DNA from: Cedecea neteri
GTDB lineage: Bacteria; Pseudomonadota; Gammaproteobacteria; Enterobacterales; Enterobacteriaceae
Assembly: GCF_000757825.1 (NCBI RefSeq)
Contig: NZ_CP009451.1
Span: forward strand, 3,720,001 to 3,784,000
Length of the DNA: 64,000 nucleotides
Reading direction: 5' to 3'
Below, in pieces: positions 39,101 through 49,414 of the stretch. The notes beneath the pieces were generated by a model, which worked only from the letters and a program-made list of their open reading frames with translations, made no database searches and was not told where the DNA came from. Position numbers and translations under genes: made by a program. Every line of letters begins with the position of its first letter. Within the stretch, counting starts at the first letter, position 1.

Positions 39101-41135
39101 AGCATTAGATGAAAACGGTGAAGGAACGGTGACGCTGCCAATTGGTGATTTCAACGGTGAACTGCGGGTCATGGCGCAGGCCTGGACCGACGATCGCTTT
39201 GGTAATAGCGAAGAAAAAGTTACGGTTGCCGCGCCGCTGGTGAGCGAGCTGGCCGCGCCGAGATTTATGGCCGGTGGAGATACCAGCCGCCTGGCGCTGG
39301 ATCTCACTAACCTGACGGACAGACCCCAGCAGCTTAGCGTGGCGCTCAGCGCTCAGGGCCTGTTAGCGCTAAACGGAGCGTCGACGATGGACGTGAAGCT
39401 GGCCCCTGGTGCTCGCGGCACGCTGTTCATCCCTGTTCGCGCGCTGGAAGGTTTTGGTGACGGTGAAATCAAAGCCGTGATTAACGGACTTTCACTGCCG
39501 GGCGAGACGCTGGCGACCCCGGATAAACAGTGGAAAATCGGCGTTCGTCCTGCGTTCCCTGCGCAGACGGTGAACAGTGGCGCGGTGGTTAAACCGGGCG
39601 AAGTCTGGACGCTTCCACCTGCGCATCTGTCAGGGATTGCTGCTTCGACGCTGGAAGGTCAACTGCTGCTGAGCGGGCGCCCGCCTCTGAACCTGGCGCG
39701 CTACATTCGCGAGCTAAAAGCCTATCCGTACGGCTGCCTGGAGCAGACGACCAGCGGCCTGTTCCCGTCGCTGTACACTAACGAAGCTGAACTTAACGCA
39801 TTGGGTATCAAAGGGATAACCGATTCTCAGCGTCGCGCTGCCATTGATGTGGGCATTGCCCGCCTGCAGGAAATGCAAAGCGACAATGGCGGCTTCGGGC
39901 TGTGGGATAAATCAGGGCCGGAAGAATACTGGCTGACGGCCTATGTTACAGATTTCCTGGTTCGGGCCAGCGAGCAGGGCTACAGCGTTAATGGCGACGC
40001 GCTCGGCAAGGCTAATCAGCGCCTGCTGCGCTATCTTCAGGATCCGGGCATGATCGCCTTGCGCTATACCGACGATGCTCCGGCCAGCCGCTTCGCGGTT
40101 CAGGCCTATGCCGGGCTGGTGCTGGCTCGTCAACAAAAAGCGCCGCTTGGGGCATTGCGTGAACTGTGGCAGCGTCACGAACAGGCTCGTGCCGGACTGC
40201 CGCTGGTGCAGCTGGGTATTGCCCTGAAGCTTATGGGCGATGAGCCGCGTAGCCAGCAGGCGATTGCTCTGGGGCTGAAAACTCAGCGCAGCGATAAACA
40301 GGTATGGATGGCGGATTACGGCAGCGAGCTGCGGGATAAAGCAATGATGCTGAGCCTGCTGGAAGAGAACAAGCTGTTGCCGGATAGCCAGAATCAGCTG
40401 CTGCTTGAGCTGTCCGATATGGCCTGGAGCCAGCGCTGGTTATCCACTCAGGAAACGAACGCATTGTTCATTGCCGGCCACGGTCTGCAAAACGTGAAAG
40501 GTGACTGGCAGGCGCAGACATCGTTGGGCGCGGGGCCGCTGGCTTCCAGCCAGGCGGTAACGCGTAATCTGACCGCACAGCAGCTTTCTGGCCTGCACCT
40601 GACCAACACCGGGATGTCCAGCCTCTATTTACGCCTGGACAGCGCGGGGTATCCGCAGCAGGCGCCGGCTGCCTACAGCAACGTGCTGCATATTGAACGT
40701 CACTTCCTTGATGCGAAAGGCAATACACGGTCACTTTCATCGTTGAAAAGCGGGGAGTTGGTGATGGTGTGGCTGGACGTTTGGGCTGACAAAAACGTGC
40801 CGGATGCGCTAGTGGTGGATTTACTGCCTGCCGGGTTGGAGCTGGAAAACCAGAATCTGGCGAACAGCAGCGCCAGCCTGAGCGACAGCGCGAGCGGAGT
40901 ACAGACGTTGTTGAACCAAATGCAGCAGCAGGACATACAGCATATGGAGTTCAGGGATGACCGCTTTGTGGCCGCGCTGCCGCTGAACGAGGGCCAGCAT
41001 GCAACCCTTATCTATCTGGCTCGAGCCGTTACGCCGGGAAGCTACACCGTGCCTGTCCCGCAGGTGGAATCAATGTACGTCCCGCAGTGGCGGGCAACCG
41101 GTAACAGTACCGGCACGTTGACCGTTGTGCCGTAA
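36168..41135 (+). CDS. yfhM: Bacterial alpha-2-macroglobulin lipoprotein YfhM
   Basis: The protein has 1655 residues from the ATG at 36168. The lipobox LALSGC marks it as a lipoprotein anchored by Cys21 and exposed to the periplasm. It contains MG-type beta domains and the reactive thioester motif YGCLEQ near residue 1190. That motif lies in an alpha-helical domain (NGGFGLWD, EYWLTAYVTDFLVRA). The thioester can trap attacking proteases covalently. It is followed after 11 bases by pbpC, the usual partner, and the two are thought to defend and repair the envelope. The frame has an earlier ATG at 36150 without a lipobox in register. Confidence 0.96.
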   Translation: MNALRLTSLAALVCGLLALSGCDDKNNQQTVQPTASAAAEQSSKAETKPDTAQLEKLAQQSAGKPLKLLDASEVQLDGASTLVLTFSIPLDPNQDFNKVAHLVDKTSGKVDGAWELSRDLKELRLRHLEPKRTLIVTVESGLLALNKATLEASFEKQIATRDVQPSVGFASKGSLLPTKVIAGLPVMALNVDKIDVNFYRIKDSSLSAFVSQWQYRNSVSNWESDNLLKLADLVYTGRFDLNPARNTREKLMLPLGDIKPLQQPGVYLAIMNQAGHYAYSNAATLFTLSDVGISVHRYHDRLDVFTQSLENGAAQSGVEIVLLNEKGQTVGQGKSDGDGHATLEKLNKGTLLLARNGEQTTLLDLSRPALDLAEFDIAGEQGYSKQFFMFGPRDLYRPGESVIVNALLRDGDGKPLPPQPVKLEVVKPDGQVARTEVWQSANGLYQFTWPLSDSAATGNWQMRVNTGDNQPRSWAFKVEDFMPERMALNLTAQSAPISPEDTVNFDVAGRYLYGAPAAGNNLQGQLFLRPLREAVAGLPGFQFGDINEQNLARSLDAVELTLDEKGHTTVSAESQWGDVHSPLRLILQASLLESGGRPVTRRVEQAIWPAQALPGIRPQFASKEVYDYRTDTTRTQPIVDEDSSVGFDIVYADAQGEKLAVSDLDVRLIRERRDYYWSWEESEGWQSQYDQKDLVEAEQKLTLTAGETGKVAFPVEWGSYRLEVRDPQSNLVSSLRFWAGYSWQDNSDGTGAVRPDRVTLKIDKPSYKAGDTINLHIAAPAAGKGYALVESSDGPLWWKEIDVPASGMDLAIPVDKSWQRHDLYLSTVVIRPGDKARSATPKRAVGILHLPLGDESRRLDLTLQNPAKMRPNQNLTVKVKASVKNGEVPKQINVLLSAVDSGVLNITDYKTPDPWDAFFGRKRYGADIYDIYGQVIEGEGRLAALRFGGDGDEGDELSRGGKKPVNHVTIIAQQAQPVALDENGEGTVTLPIGDFNGELRVMAQAWTDDRFGNSEEKVTVAAPLVSELAAPRFMAGGDTSRLALDLTNLTDRPQQLSVALSAQGLLALNGASTMDVKLAPGARGTLFIPVRALEGFGDGEIKAVINGLSLPGETLATPDKQWKIGVRPAFPAQTVNSGAVVKPGEVWTLPPAHLSGIAASTLEGQLLLSGRPPLNLARYIRELKAYPYGCLEQTTSGLFPSLYTNEAELNALGIKGITDSQRRAAIDVGIARLQEMQSDNGGFGLWDKSGPEEYWLTAYVTDFLVRASEQGYSVNGDALGKANQRLLRYLQDPGMIALRYTDDAPASRFAVQAYAGLVLARQQKAPLGALRELWQRHEQARAGLPLVQLGIALKLMGDEPRSQQAIALGLKTQRSDKQVWMADYGSELRDKAMMLSLLEENKLLPDSQNQLLLELSDMAWSQRWLSTQETNALFIAGHGLQNVKGDWQAQTSLGAGPLASSQAVTRNLTAQQLSGLHLTNTGMSSLYLRLDSAGYPQQAPAAYSNVLHIERHFLDAKGNTRSLSSLKSGELVMVWLDVWADKNVPDALVVDLLPAGLELENQNLANSSASLSDSASGVQTLLNQMQQQDIQHMEFRDDRFVAALPLNEGQHATLIYLARAVTPGSYTVPVPQVESMYVPQWRATGNSTGTLTVVP

Positions 41136-41146
41136 GCAGAGCGTCG

Positions 41147-43474
41147 GTGCTTAACGGATCAAGGCTACGCTGGCGGCGGCGCTATCTCTGGTTGATAGTG
41201 CCGCTGCTGGTTGCCTCTTTTATCTGGCTGGCGGATAAGCTCTGGCCTCTGCCTTTACATGAGGTCAACCCGGCTCGCGTAGTGGTCGCTGAAAACGGTA
41301 CTCCTCTATGGCGATTTGCGGATGCGGAAGGGATCTGGCGTTATCCGGTGGAGCTGAATCAGGTTTCTCCTCGTTACCTTGAAGCGCTTATTGGCTATGA
41401 GGATCGCTGGTTTTGGGATCATCCCGGCGTAAATCCTTTCTCGATTTTGAGAGCGGCCTGGCAGGATCTGCGTCATGGAGAAGTGATCTCCGGGGGCAGC
41501 ACGTTGACGATGCAGGTTGCGCGTCTGCTGGATCCTCATCCTCGTACTTTCGGCGGTAAAGTTCGCCAGGTCTGGCGCGCGTTCCAGCTCGAATGGCATC
41601 TTTCCAAAAAGCAGATCCTGACCCTCTACCTCAACCGTGCTCCCTTCGGCGGCACGTTACAGGGCGTCGGCGCGGCAAGCTGGGCCTATCTCGGGAAAGC
41701 CCCTGAAAAGCTAAGTTATTCAGAAGCTGCGCTGCTGGCGGTACTTCCGCAGGCACCAAGCCGCCTGCGGCCTGACCGCTGGCCTGAACGCGCGCAGCTA
41801 GCACGGGATAAGGTACTCCGTCGCATGGCGGAACAGGGCGTGTGGTCACAGAAACAGGTTACAGAGTCTTTGCAGGAGCCTGTCTGGCTGGTACCCCGCC
41901 AGATGCCGCAGCTCGCCCCGCTGCTGTCCCGGTATCTGGCATCGCGCACTAAAGATACGCTGATCTCTACCACGCTGAATGCTTCTTTGCAGCGTCAGCT
42001 GGAAGAGCTGGCCCTGGGCTGGAAATCACGTTTACCGCCTCGATCTTCACTGGCCATGCTGGTGGTTGACCACACCACGATGCAGGTTCGCGCGTGGGTT
42101 GGCTCGGCGGATATCAACGATGACAGCCGATTCGGGCATGTCGATATGGTCACCGCCGTTCGATCGCCGGGCTCCGTGCTGAAGCCTTTTGTTTATGGCA
42201 TGGCAATGGACGAAGGATTAATTCATCCGGCTTCTTTATTGCAGGACGTGCCGCGTCGGTTCGGTGACTATCGTCCGGGAAACTTTGATACGGGTTTTCA
42301 CGGGCCGGTGAGCATGAGCGATGCTCTGGTGCGCTCGCTGAACCTGCCCGCTGTTCAGGTGCTCGAGGCCTACGGGCCGAAGCGTTTTGCCGGGCAGATG
42401 GGTAATGTGGGGCTCAACCTTCGCTTCCCTCAGGGAAGCGAGCCCAACCTCTCGCTTATACTTGGCGGCGGTGGTGCGAGGCTGGACCAGATAGTTGCGG
42501 CCTACAGCGCGTTTGCCCGTCATGGCAAAGCCGCTCAGCTGCGGGTATTGGCGAATGATGCGCTGCGGGAGCGTCCGTTGATGTCGTCGGGTTCGGCCTG
42601 GATTATCCGCCGAATTCTTGCCGGAGAAGCCCAGCCTCAGCCTGATGCTTCTTTACCTCCCGTCGTCCCTCTGGGGTGGAAAACCGGGACCAGCTACGGC
42701 TATCGTGATGCCTGGGCCATCGGCATCAATTCGCGTTACCTGATTGGCATCTGGACCGGCAGGCCTGATAGCACGCCGGTGGCGGGGCAGTTTGGCTTAG
42801 GGAGTGCCGTACCGCTGCTTAATCAGGTAAACAATCTGCTGCAGGCTAATTCACGCGTGCAGCAGCTTCATTTGCCGACGGATCCTCGCCCGGCCTCGGT
42901 CAGTGCCGCAGAGATCTGCTGGCCCGGCGGGCAGGCATTGCCTGCGGGGGATAGTAATTGCCGCCGACGCCTGACGACCTGGCTTCTGGATGATGCTCAG
43001 CCGCCCACGCTGCTGGCTCCGGGGCAGGAAGGCGCGCAGGGCACGCGTCAGCTTATTTGGGTTGATGCGCAGGGTAAGCGAGTGGCACCCGATTGCCCGG
43101 GGGCTCGTCAGCAGACTGTCGCACTCTGGCCGCTGCCTCTTGAGCCGTGGCTGCCACAGGCTGAACGCAGGGCGGAGCGTCTTCCGCCGCCTTCTGAAAT
43201 CTGCCCTCCGCTGCAGAAAGAGAGCGTAACGCCATTATTACTGCTGGGGGTACGAAACGGCACGATATTGAAACGTTTACCGGGGCAAATGCAGCTTCCT
43301 CTACGGCTTTCCAGCCAGGGGGGGCAAGGCCAGCGCTGGTGGTTTATTAACGGACAAAGCGAAGAGAGTCAGGGCGATGGGCTGGCGTTAATGCTTAATA
43401 AACCAGGAGAATATCAGGTGCTTGTGATGGATGAATCCGGGCAGGTAGCCAGTGCGAATTTCATTCTACAGTAA
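41147..43474 (+). CDS. pbpC: Penicillin-binding protein 1C
   Basis: The 775-residue protein starts at a GTG 11 bases after yfhM. A short cytoplasmic Arg-rich stretch and one membrane helix (YLWLIVPLLVASFIWLADKL) precede a GT51 glycosyltransferase domain (EDRWFWDHPG, GGSTLTMQVARLL). The transpeptidase domain has the SxxK motif in SPGSVLKPF and KTGTS. A PbpC-type C-terminal domain follows. It is a non-essential cell-wall synthase linked to YfhM. Confidence 0.96.
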   Translation: MLNGSRLRWRRRYLWLIVPLLVASFIWLADKLWPLPLHEVNPARVVVAENGTPLWRFADAEGIWRYPVELNQVSPRYLEALIGYEDRWFWDHPGVNPFSILRAAWQDLRHGEVISGGSTLTMQVARLLDPHPRTFGGKVRQVWRAFQLEWHLSKKQILTLYLNRAPFGGTLQGVGAASWAYLGKAPEKLSYSEAALLAVLPQAPSRLRPDRWPERAQLARDKVLRRMAEQGVWSQKQVTESLQEPVWLVPRQMPQLAPLLSRYLASRTKDTLISTTLNASLQRQLEELALGWKSRLPPRSSLAMLVVDHTTMQVRAWVGSADINDDSRFGHVDMVTAVRSPGSVLKPFVYGMAMDEGLIHPASLLQDVPRRFGDYRPGNFDTGFHGPVSMSDALVRSLNLPAVQVLEAYGPKRFAGQMGNVGLNLRFPQGSEPNLSLILGGGGARLDQIVAAYSAFARHGKAAQLRVLANDALRERPLMSSGSAWIIRRILAGEAQPQPDASLPPVVPLGWKTGTSYGYRDAWAIGINSRYLIGIWTGRPDSTPVAGQFGLGSAVPLLNQVNNLLQANSRVQQLHLPTDPRPASVSAAEICWPGGQALPAGDSNCRRRLTTWLLDDAQPPTLLAPGQEGAQGTRQLIWVDAQGKRVAPDCPGARQQTVALWPLPLEPWLPQAERRAERLPPPSEICPPLQKESVTPLLLLGVRNGTILKRLPGQMQLPLRLSSQGGQGQRWWFINGQSEESQGDGLALMLNKPGEYQVLVMDESGQVASANFILQ

Positions 43475-43556
43475 CGGCAAAAGATGAAATACCGCCTGCT
43501 GCATCGATTGTGTTGCCAAAACTAATCTTATTTTAAAAAAATGTTATCTCCATCCA

Positions 43557-43585
43557 TAGGCAACGACAAACTTGCTCTTTATAAT
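43557..43585 (+). promoter_or_regulatory. Predicted ndk promoter
   Basis: TAGGCA, 17 bases and a perfect TATAAT lie about 57 bases before the ndk ATG. The -10 is strong and the -35 matches TTGACA at four positions. Confidence 0.6.
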
Positions 43586-43642
43586 CTGCGCCAATTTCAT
43601 AACCGGGTTTCCCGGACACACAGAACATCTACAGAGGTAATC

Positions 43643-44074
43643 ATGGCTATTGAACGTACTTTTTCCATCATCAAACCAAACGCGGTGGCAAAAAACGTTA
43701 TTGGTAACATTTATGCTCGTTTTGAATCTGCAGGGTTTAAAATCGTTGGCGCAAAAATGCTGCATCTGACCGTTGAGCAGGCTCGTGGTTTCTACGCTGA
43801 GCACGACGGTAAGCCGTTCTTCGACGGTCTGGTTGAGTTCATGACCTCCGGCCCAATCGTGGTTTCCGTTCTGGAAAGCGAAAACGCAGTACAGCGTCAC
43901 CGCGACCTGATGGGCGCAACTAACCCGGCTAACGCGCTGGCAGGTACTCTGCGTGCAGACTACGCTGACAGCTTCACCGAAAACGGCACCCACGGTTCTG
44001 ACTCCGTAGAATCCGCAGCCCGTGAAATCGCTTACTTCTTCGCCGAAGGCGAAGTGTGCCCACGCACCCGTTGA
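43643..44074 (+). CDS. ndk: Nucleoside diphosphate kinase
   Basis: The 143-residue enzyme starts at [15 protein letters not shown], preceded by an AGAGGT site; a longer frame from 43541 spans the promoter. The catalytic histidine is in ENGTHGSDS and the nucleotide-binding region is [19 protein letters not shown]. It balances NTP and dNTP pools by phosphate transfer from ATP. Confidence 0.98.
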   Translation: MAIERTFSIIKPNAVAKNVIGNIYARFESAGFKIVGAKMLHLTVEQARGFYAEHDGKPFFDGLVEFMTSGPIVVSVLESENAVQRHRDLMGATNPANALAGTLRADYADSFTENGTHGSDSVESAAREIAYFFAEGEVCPRTR

Positions 44075-44163
44075 TATTTCCAAATCTGTAAGCGAATTTA
44101 CACTTAATATCTCCGTTGTTCGCTTTCAGTCGTGGCATCTATGCCCTAGAATTTGTACAATGC

Positions 44164-44206
44164 AACGCCCCCGGAAGAGCCAGCTCACCGGGGCGTTTCT
44201 TTTTCT
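44164..44206 (+). terminator. ndk terminator
   Basis: AACGCCCCCGG and CCGGGGCGTT pair with one bulged C and are followed by TTCTTTTTC. Confidence 0.88.
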
Positions 44207-44252
44207 AACCCTCCAGGGGCCATAACGTGTAACAACGAGGCCGGAAAACATT

Positions 44253-45416
44253 ATGTCTGAAATGAACACGCCTGAAGCGACACCTGTTGTTGTTTCCAAT
44301 AAAGCCGAAAAAATTAACCTGCTCGATCTTAACCGCCAGCAGCTGCGCGAGTTTTTCGCCGAGCTGGGTGAAAAGCCGTTCCGCGCCGACCAGGTCATGA
44401 AGTGGATGTATCACTATTGCAGTGATGACTTCGACGAAATGACGGACATCAACAAAGTGCTGCGCAACAAGCTAAAAGAGATTGCCGAGATTCGTGCCCC
44501 GGAAGTTGCAGAAGAGCAACGTTCTGCCGATGGCACCATCAAATGGGCAATCAAAATAGCCGATCAGCTGGTTGAAACGGTATACATCCCGGAAGAAGAC
44601 CGCGCTACGCTGTGCGTCTCTTCACAGGTAGGTTGTGCGCTGGAGTGTAAATTCTGTTCCACCGCGCAGCAGGGCTTTAACCGTAACCTGCGCGTGTCAG
44701 AAATTATTGGTCAGGTCTGGCGTGCGGCGAAGATTATCGGTGCGCAGAAGAAAACCGGCGTGCGTCCTATCACCAACGTGGTAATGATGGGCATGGGCGA
44801 GCCGCTGCTGAACCTGAACAACGTGGTTCCGGCCATGGAAATCATGCTGGACGACTTCGGCTTTGGCCTGTCCAAACGCCGTGTAACGCTTTCCACCTCT
44901 GGCGTTGTGCCAGCGCTGGACAAGCTCGGGGATATGATTGACGTCGCGCTGGCTATCTCCCTGCACGCGCCGACAGATGATATTCGTGACGAAATCATGC
45001 CGATCAACAAAAAATACAACATCGAAACCTTCCTGGCGGCCGTTCGTCGTTACCTGGAGAAATCCAACGCCAACCAGGGCCGCGTGACGGTGGAGTATGT
45101 GCTGCTGGATCACGTTAACGATGGTACAGATCACGCGCATCAGCTGGCCGAATGCCTGAAAGATACGCCATGCAAAATCAACCTGATTCCATGGAACCCG
45201 TTCCCGGGCGCACCTTATGGCCGCAGTTCTAACAGCCGTATCGATCGCTTCTCTAAAGTACTGATGAGCTATGGTTTTACTACCATTGTTCGTAAGACCC
45301 GCGGCGACGATATCGATGCAGCATGTGGCCAGCTGGCCGGTGAAGTTATCGACCGTACCAAGCGTACTATGCGTAAACGCATGCAGGGTGAACCTATTGC
45401 CGTGAAGGCCGTCTGA
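44253..45416 (+). CDS. rlmN: Dual-specificity rRNA/tRNA m2A methyltransferase RlmN
   Basis: The 387-residue radical-SAM enzyme has the CxxxCxxC cluster motif in [14 protein letters not shown]-terminal cysteine in [11 protein letters not shown] forms the methyl-carrying intermediate. It methylates C2 of A2503 in 23S rRNA and A37 in some tRNAs. It depends on a [4Fe-4S] cluster. Confidence 0.97.
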   Translation: MSEMNTPEATPVVVSNKAEKINLLDLNRQQLREFFAELGEKPFRADQVMKWMYHYCSDDFDEMTDINKVLRNKLKEIAEIRAPEVAEEQRSADGTIKWAIKIADQLVETVYIPEEDRATLCVSSQVGCALECKFCSTAQQGFNRNLRVSEIIGQVWRAAKIIGAQKKTGVRPITNVVMMGMGEPLLNLNNVVPAMEIMLDDFGFGLSKRRVTLSTSGVVPALDKLGDMIDVALAISLHAPTDDIRDEIMPINKKYNIETFLAAVRRYLEKSNANQGRVTVEYVLLDHVNDGTDHAHQLAECLKDTPCKINLIPWNPFPGAPYGRSSNSRIDRFSKVLMSYGFTTIVRKTRGDDIDAACGQLAGEVIDRTKRTMRKRMQGEPIAVKAV

Positions 45417-45839
45417 TAATAGATGGCTATTTACCGCGCTGGGCGAGGGTGCTCTGCGCGGTATAAAAAACGGGCAAAAGTGTATGGGCCGTCAATAACG
45501 TGGCCTAATACATCATTCAGCATAATAATTACGGTGCGTTTCGGGCGGCTTTAAGGCAGTATGTAGCCGCACAACAACAGTTTAGTTGTTCCCATTTCGT
45601 AAAGTTAACGGACAGTTTGCCGAAGGGTGGCTATGGTTAACTTACCGGCAGGTCCGGTAGCCCTGGAAAACGCCAGCTCAGCGTGAATTACGCTGCTGAC
45701 ACCGGGTATTTTTGCTGAGGGTTTGCCTTCAGGTATCAGATTTGTTTCGCGGTGCGAGTCAATCTGACGTAGCGGAGACGTTGCGGTACAGGACTCGTGC
45801 CAAATTCTTTAATTTGAACAGTACCAGCAGTTGTAGCTA
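45417..45839 (+). other. Long structured rodZ leader
   Basis: This 423-base gap has no convincing ORF. A hairpin TACCGCGC...GCGCGGTA (45432-45463) is followed by A-rich, not T-rich, sequence, so it is not a rho-independent terminator on the plus strand. Further stems include AACAAC-GTTGTT near 45572-45590 and CAGCGT-ACGCTG near 45674-45693. The rodZ start is an ATG with a poor Shine-Dalgarno sequence (no clear GGAG), so leader structure could matter for expression. I see no known riboswitch class. Confidence 0.5.
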
Positions 45840-46829
45840 ATGAATACTGAAGCCACTAACGAATCAAATGCAGCACAAACAACAGGTGAGCGTTTACGTA
45901 ACGCGCGTGAACAGATGGGTCTCAGCCAGCAGGCTGTGGCTGAACGCCTGTGCCTGAAAGTTTCCACCGTCAGGGATATAGAAGACGACAAGGCGCCTGC
46001 CGAGCTGGCGTCGACGTTCCTGCGTGGCTATATCCGCTCTTATGCGCGACTGGTTCGTATTCCTGAAGAAGAGCTGTTGCCGATGATGGCGAAACAGGCC
46101 CCGATTAAGGCGGCCAAAGTTGAGCCTATGCAAAGCTTCTCACTCGGTAAGCGCCGTAAAAAGCGCGACGGCTGGCTGATGAGTTTTACCTGGCTGATTC
46201 TGTTCGTTGTCATTGGCCTGACGGGCGCATGGTGGTGGCAAAACCACAAGGCGCAGCAGGAAGAGCTGTCTACGATGGCCGACCAGTCAACCACTGAACT
46301 TTCTACCAGCAGCGGCCAGTCTGTGCCGCTGAATACCGGCAGTGATACCTCTACCGATGCGGCGGCGACCTCGTCTTCCGCAGCGGCCGTTGAACAGCCA
46401 GCGCCTGCGGTAAATAGCGTGGCTCCGGCGCCATCTCAGCAAACTGCCGCTGCGGATGCCACTCAGCAGCCGGCCGTGGTTGCGCCAGGCCAGGCACCAA
46501 TTGATAACGCACAGACTACGCCAGCAGTGACTGCCGGGCAGCTGCCAACCGATCAGGCTGGTGTGAATCAGGCGGCGGATGCCGCTCAAGGTCTGGCGCT
46601 GAACTTCACCGCTGACTGCTGGCTGGAAGTCACAGACGCTAGCGGTAAAAAGCTGTTTAGCGGCCTGCAGCGCAAAGATGCGAAGCTGAATTTAGCGGGC
46701 AAAGCGCCTTATAAACTGAAAATTGGTGCGCCGTCGGCAGTACAGGTTCAATACCAGGGCAAACCTGTGGACCTGAGTCGTTTTATCAGAACTAACCAGG
46801 TTGCACGTCTGACCGTCGGTGCTGAATAA
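45840..46829 (+). CDS. rodZ: Cell-shape protein RodZ
   Basis: The 329-residue bitopic inner-membrane protein has an N-terminal helix-turn-helix ([20 protein letters not shown]) that binds MreB rather than DNA. A basic segment ([10 protein letters not shown]) precedes one membrane helix near residues 112-130. A long Ala/Pro/Thr/Gln-rich periplasmic linker follows, then a C-terminal beta domain ([20 protein letters not shown]). It links MreB to cell-wall synthesis. ispG follows after about 40 bases. Confidence 0.96.
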   Translation: MNTEATNESNAAQTTGERLRNAREQMGLSQQAVAERLCLKVSTVRDIEDDKAPAELASTFLRGYIRSYARLVRIPEEELLPMMAKQAPIKAAKVEPMQSFSLGKRRKKRDGWLMSFTWLILFVVIGLTGAWWWQNHKAQQEELSTMADQSTTELSTSSGQSVPLNTGSDTSTDAAATSSSAAAVEQPAPAVNSVAPAPSQQTAAADATQQPAVVAPGQAPIDNAQTTPAVTAGQLPTDQAGVNQAADAAQGLALNFTADCWLEVTDASGKKLFSGLQRKDAKLNLAGKAPYKLKIGAPSAVQVQYQGKPVDLSRFIRTNQVARLTVGAE

Positions 46830-46867
46830 TCAGCGCCAGTCCAGACGCGTAATTGTGGAGATTTACC

Positions 46868-47989
46868 ATGCATAATGCCGCACCCATCCAACGTCGCAAA
46901 TCCAGGCGGATCTACGTCGGTAATGTGCCAATCGGCGATGGTGCCCCTATCGCCGTTCAGTCGATGACCAATACGCGTACCACCGATGTGGAAGCCACGG
47001 TTAATCAAATCAAAGCATTAGAACGCGTAGGCGCCGATATCGTTCGCGTATCCGTGCCAACGATGGATGCTGCCGAGGCTTTTAAGCTGATTAAGCAGCA
47101 GGTCAACGTTCCGCTGGTGGCCGATATTCACTTCGATTACCGCATTGCGCTCAAAGTTGCAGAATACGGCGTCGACTGCCTGCGTATTAACCCCGGCAAC
47201 ATCGGCAACGAAGAGCGTATTCGCACCGTGGTTGACTGCGCGCGCGATAAAAATATTCCTATCCGCATCGGCGTTAATGCCGGTTCCCTGGAAAAAGATC
47301 TGCAGGAAAAATACGGTGAGCCAACGCCTCAGGCGCTGCTCGAATCCGCTATGCGCCATGTAGATCATCTCGATCGTCTCAACTTTGATCAATTCAAAGT
47401 CAGCGTAAAAGCCTCTGATGTCTTCCTGGCAGTTGAGTCTTATCGCCTGTTGGCTAAACAGATCGATCAGCCGCTACACCTCGGGATCACCGAAGCGGGT
47501 GGGGCGCGTGCTGGTGCAGTAAAGTCAGCGATCGGCCTGGGCCTGCTGCTTTCTGAAGGGATCGGCGACACGCTGCGTATCTCTCTGGCGGCGGATCCGA
47601 TTGAAGAGATCAAAGTCGGCTTCGACATCCTTAAGTCGCTGCGTATTCGTTCCCGTGGGATCAACTTTATTGCCTGCCCAACCTGTTCTCGTCAGGAGTT
47701 TGACGTTATCGGGACGGTTAACGCGCTCGAACAGCGTCTGGAAGACATTATCACCCCGATGGACGTTTCCATCATCGGCTGCGTGGTTAACGGGCCGGGC
47801 GAAGCGCTGGTCTCCACGCTTGGTGTGACCGGCGGGAATAAGAAAAGTGGTTTCTACGAAGATGGCGTCCGCCAGCGAGATCGTATGGACAACGATGACA
47901 TGATTGCGCAGCTTGAAGCGCGTATTCGTGCCAAGGCCAGCATGCTGGATGAAAAGCAGCGTATTGATATCCAACAGCTGGAAAAATAA
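46868..47989 (+). CDS. ispG: 4-hydroxy-3-methylbut-2-enyl diphosphate synthase IspG
   Basis: The protein has 373 residues from [18 protein letters not shown] (46868, after TGGAG). [4Fe-4S] ligands are in the [11 protein letters not shown] motif and [10 protein letters not shown], which also holds the conserved Glu. It reduces MEcPP to HMBPP in the MEP isoprenoid pathway, and so depends on clusters made by the isc system upstream. Confidence 0.97.
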   Translation: MHNAAPIQRRKSRRIYVGNVPIGDGAPIAVQSMTNTRTTDVEATVNQIKALERVGADIVRVSVPTMDAAEAFKLIKQQVNVPLVADIHFDYRIALKVAEYGVDCLRINPGNIGNEERIRTVVDCARDKNIPIRIGVNAGSLEKDLQEKYGEPTPQALLESAMRHVDHLDRLNFDQFKVSVKASDVFLAVESYRLLAKQIDQPLHLGITEAGGARAGAVKSAIGLGLLLSEGIGDTLRISLAADPIEEIKVGFDILKSLRIRSRGINFIACPTCSRQEFDVIGTVNALEQRLEDIITPMDVSIIGCVVNGPGEALVSTLGVTGGNKKSGFYEDGVRQRDRMDNDDMIAQLEARIRAKASMLDEKQRIDIQQLEK

Positions 47990-47999
47990 TGCGAAGCAT

Positions 48000-48020
48000 G
48001 GGAAGCACAGGGCTTCCCGT
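48000..48020 (+). other. Small hairpin after ispG
   Basis: GGGAAGC-ACAGG-GCTTCCC forms seven perfect pairs directly after the ispG stop, without a T-run. It probably stabilises the 3' end of the mRNA. Confidence 0.45.
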
Positions 48021-48027
48021 GTATGAT

Positions 48028-48082
48028 TGAACCCGCACGGCCGTTTACCTGAGTGAATGGCCTGATTTCGGGTTCATTTTTT
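48028..48082 (+). terminator. Terminator between ispG and hisS
   Basis: TGAACCCG at 48028-48035 pairs with CGGGTTCA at 48069-48076, enclosing GGCC...GGCC, and is followed by six T. It lies only 22 bases before hisS, so it could also act as a leader attenuator of hisS. Confidence 0.75.
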
Positions 48083-48104
48083 GTATATAAAGCAGAGAAA
48101 AAAC

Positions 48105-49379
48105 GTGGCAAAAAACATTCAAGCCATTCGCGGCATGAACGATTACCTGCCGGGCGAAACCGCCATCTGGCAGCGTATTGAAGGCATTCTTAAGCAGGTG
48201 CTCGCGAGCTACGGTTACAGCGAAATCCGTTTGCCGATTGTAGAGCAGACCCCGTTATTCAAACGCGCTATCGGTGAAGTCACCGACGTGGTTGAAAAAG
48301 AGATGTATACCTTTGAGGATCGCAACGGCGACAGCCTGACCCTGCGTCCTGAAGGCACCGCGGGCTGCGTGCGTGCCGGTATCGAACATGGTCTTCTGTA
48401 CAATCAGGAACAGCGCTTGTGGTACATCGGGCCGATGTTCCGCCACGAACGTCCTCAGAAAGGGCGTTATCGCCAGTTTAACCAGCTGGGTGTTGAAGTC
48501 TTTGGCCTGAACGGCCCGGATATCGACGCCGAGCTTATCATGCTGACCGCTCGCTGGTGGCGCGCGCTGGGTATTGACCAGCACGTGAGCCTGGAGCTGA
48601 ACTCTATCGGCTCTCTGGAAGCTCGCGCTAACTATCGTGATGCGCTGGTTGCTTTCCTGGAGCAGCATAAAGAGAAGCTGGACGAAGACTGCCAACGCCG
48701 CATGTACAGCAACCCGCTGCGCGTGCTGGACTCCAAAAATCAGGACGTTCAGGCTCTGCTGAACGATGCGCCTCAGCTGGGTGATTACCTTGATCAAGAG
48801 TCTCGTGAGCACTTCGCTGGTCTGTGCCAGTTCCTCGATGCGGCAGGCATTGCCTACACCGTAAACCAGCGTCTGGTTCGCGGCCTGGACTACTACAACC
48901 GCACCGTATTTGAGTGGGTTACCAACAGCCTGGGCTCTCAGGGCACCGTGTGTGCAGGTGGCCGCTATGATGGTCTGGTTGAGCAGCTTGGCGGGCGCGC
49001 GGCGCCGGCGGTTGGTTTTGCCATGGGCCTTGAGCGCCTTGTTTTACTGGTTCAGGCGATTAATCCTGAATTTAAAGCAGAATCCGTTGTCGATATGTAC
49101 CTGATCTCCTCGGGTCAGGGAACGCAGGGCGCGGCAATGTTGCTGGCTGAAAAGCTACGTGACCAGGTGCCGGCACTGAAATTGATGAGTAACTACGGCG
49201 GCGGTAACTTCAAGAAGCAGTTCGCTCGTGCCGACAAGTGGGGCGCTCGCGTTGCACTGGTGCTGGGTGAAGATGAAGTCGCTAAAGGCGAAGTCGTGGT
49301 TAAGGATTTACGCACAGGTGAGCAACAAAACGTCGCACAGGCCGACGCTGCCGCCCATCTGCAGGCGTTACTGGGTTAA
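48105..49379 (+). CDS. hisS: Histidyl-tRNA synthetase
   Basis: The 424-residue class II synthetase begins with a GTG ([16 protein letters not shown]), matching the E. coli length. An ATG eight codons earlier overlaps the terminator hairpin and was rejected. Motif 2 is in [15 protein letters not shown]. Histidine-specific motifs are [15 protein letters not shown] and CAGGRYDGL. It charges tRNA-His. Confidence 0.98.
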   Translation: MAKNIQAIRGMNDYLPGETAIWQRIEGILKQVLASYGYSEIRLPIVEQTPLFKRAIGEVTDVVEKEMYTFEDRNGDSLTLRPEGTAGCVRAGIEHGLLYNQEQRLWYIGPMFRHERPQKGRYRQFNQLGVEVFGLNGPDIDAELIMLTARWWRALGIDQHVSLELNSIGSLEARANYRDALVAFLEQHKEKLDEDCQRRMYSNPLRVLDSKNQDVQALLNDAPQLGDYLDQESREHFAGLCQFLDAAGIAYTVNQRLVRGLDYYNRTVFEWVTNSLGSQGTVCAGGRYDGLVEQLGGRAAPAVGFAMGLERLVLLVQAINPEFKAESVVDMYLISSGQGTQGAAMLLAEKLRDQVPALKLMSNYGGGNFKKQFARADKWGARVALVLGEDEVAKGEVVVKDLRTGEQQNVAQADAAAHLQALLG

Positions 49380-49414
49380 TCACCCGGTGATTATTCGTTA
49401 AGGAGAAGGACTGC

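Noticed and set aside
45432..45463. Rho-independent terminator after rlmN
   Set aside because: The stem is good, but it is followed by A residues, not T, on the plus strand.
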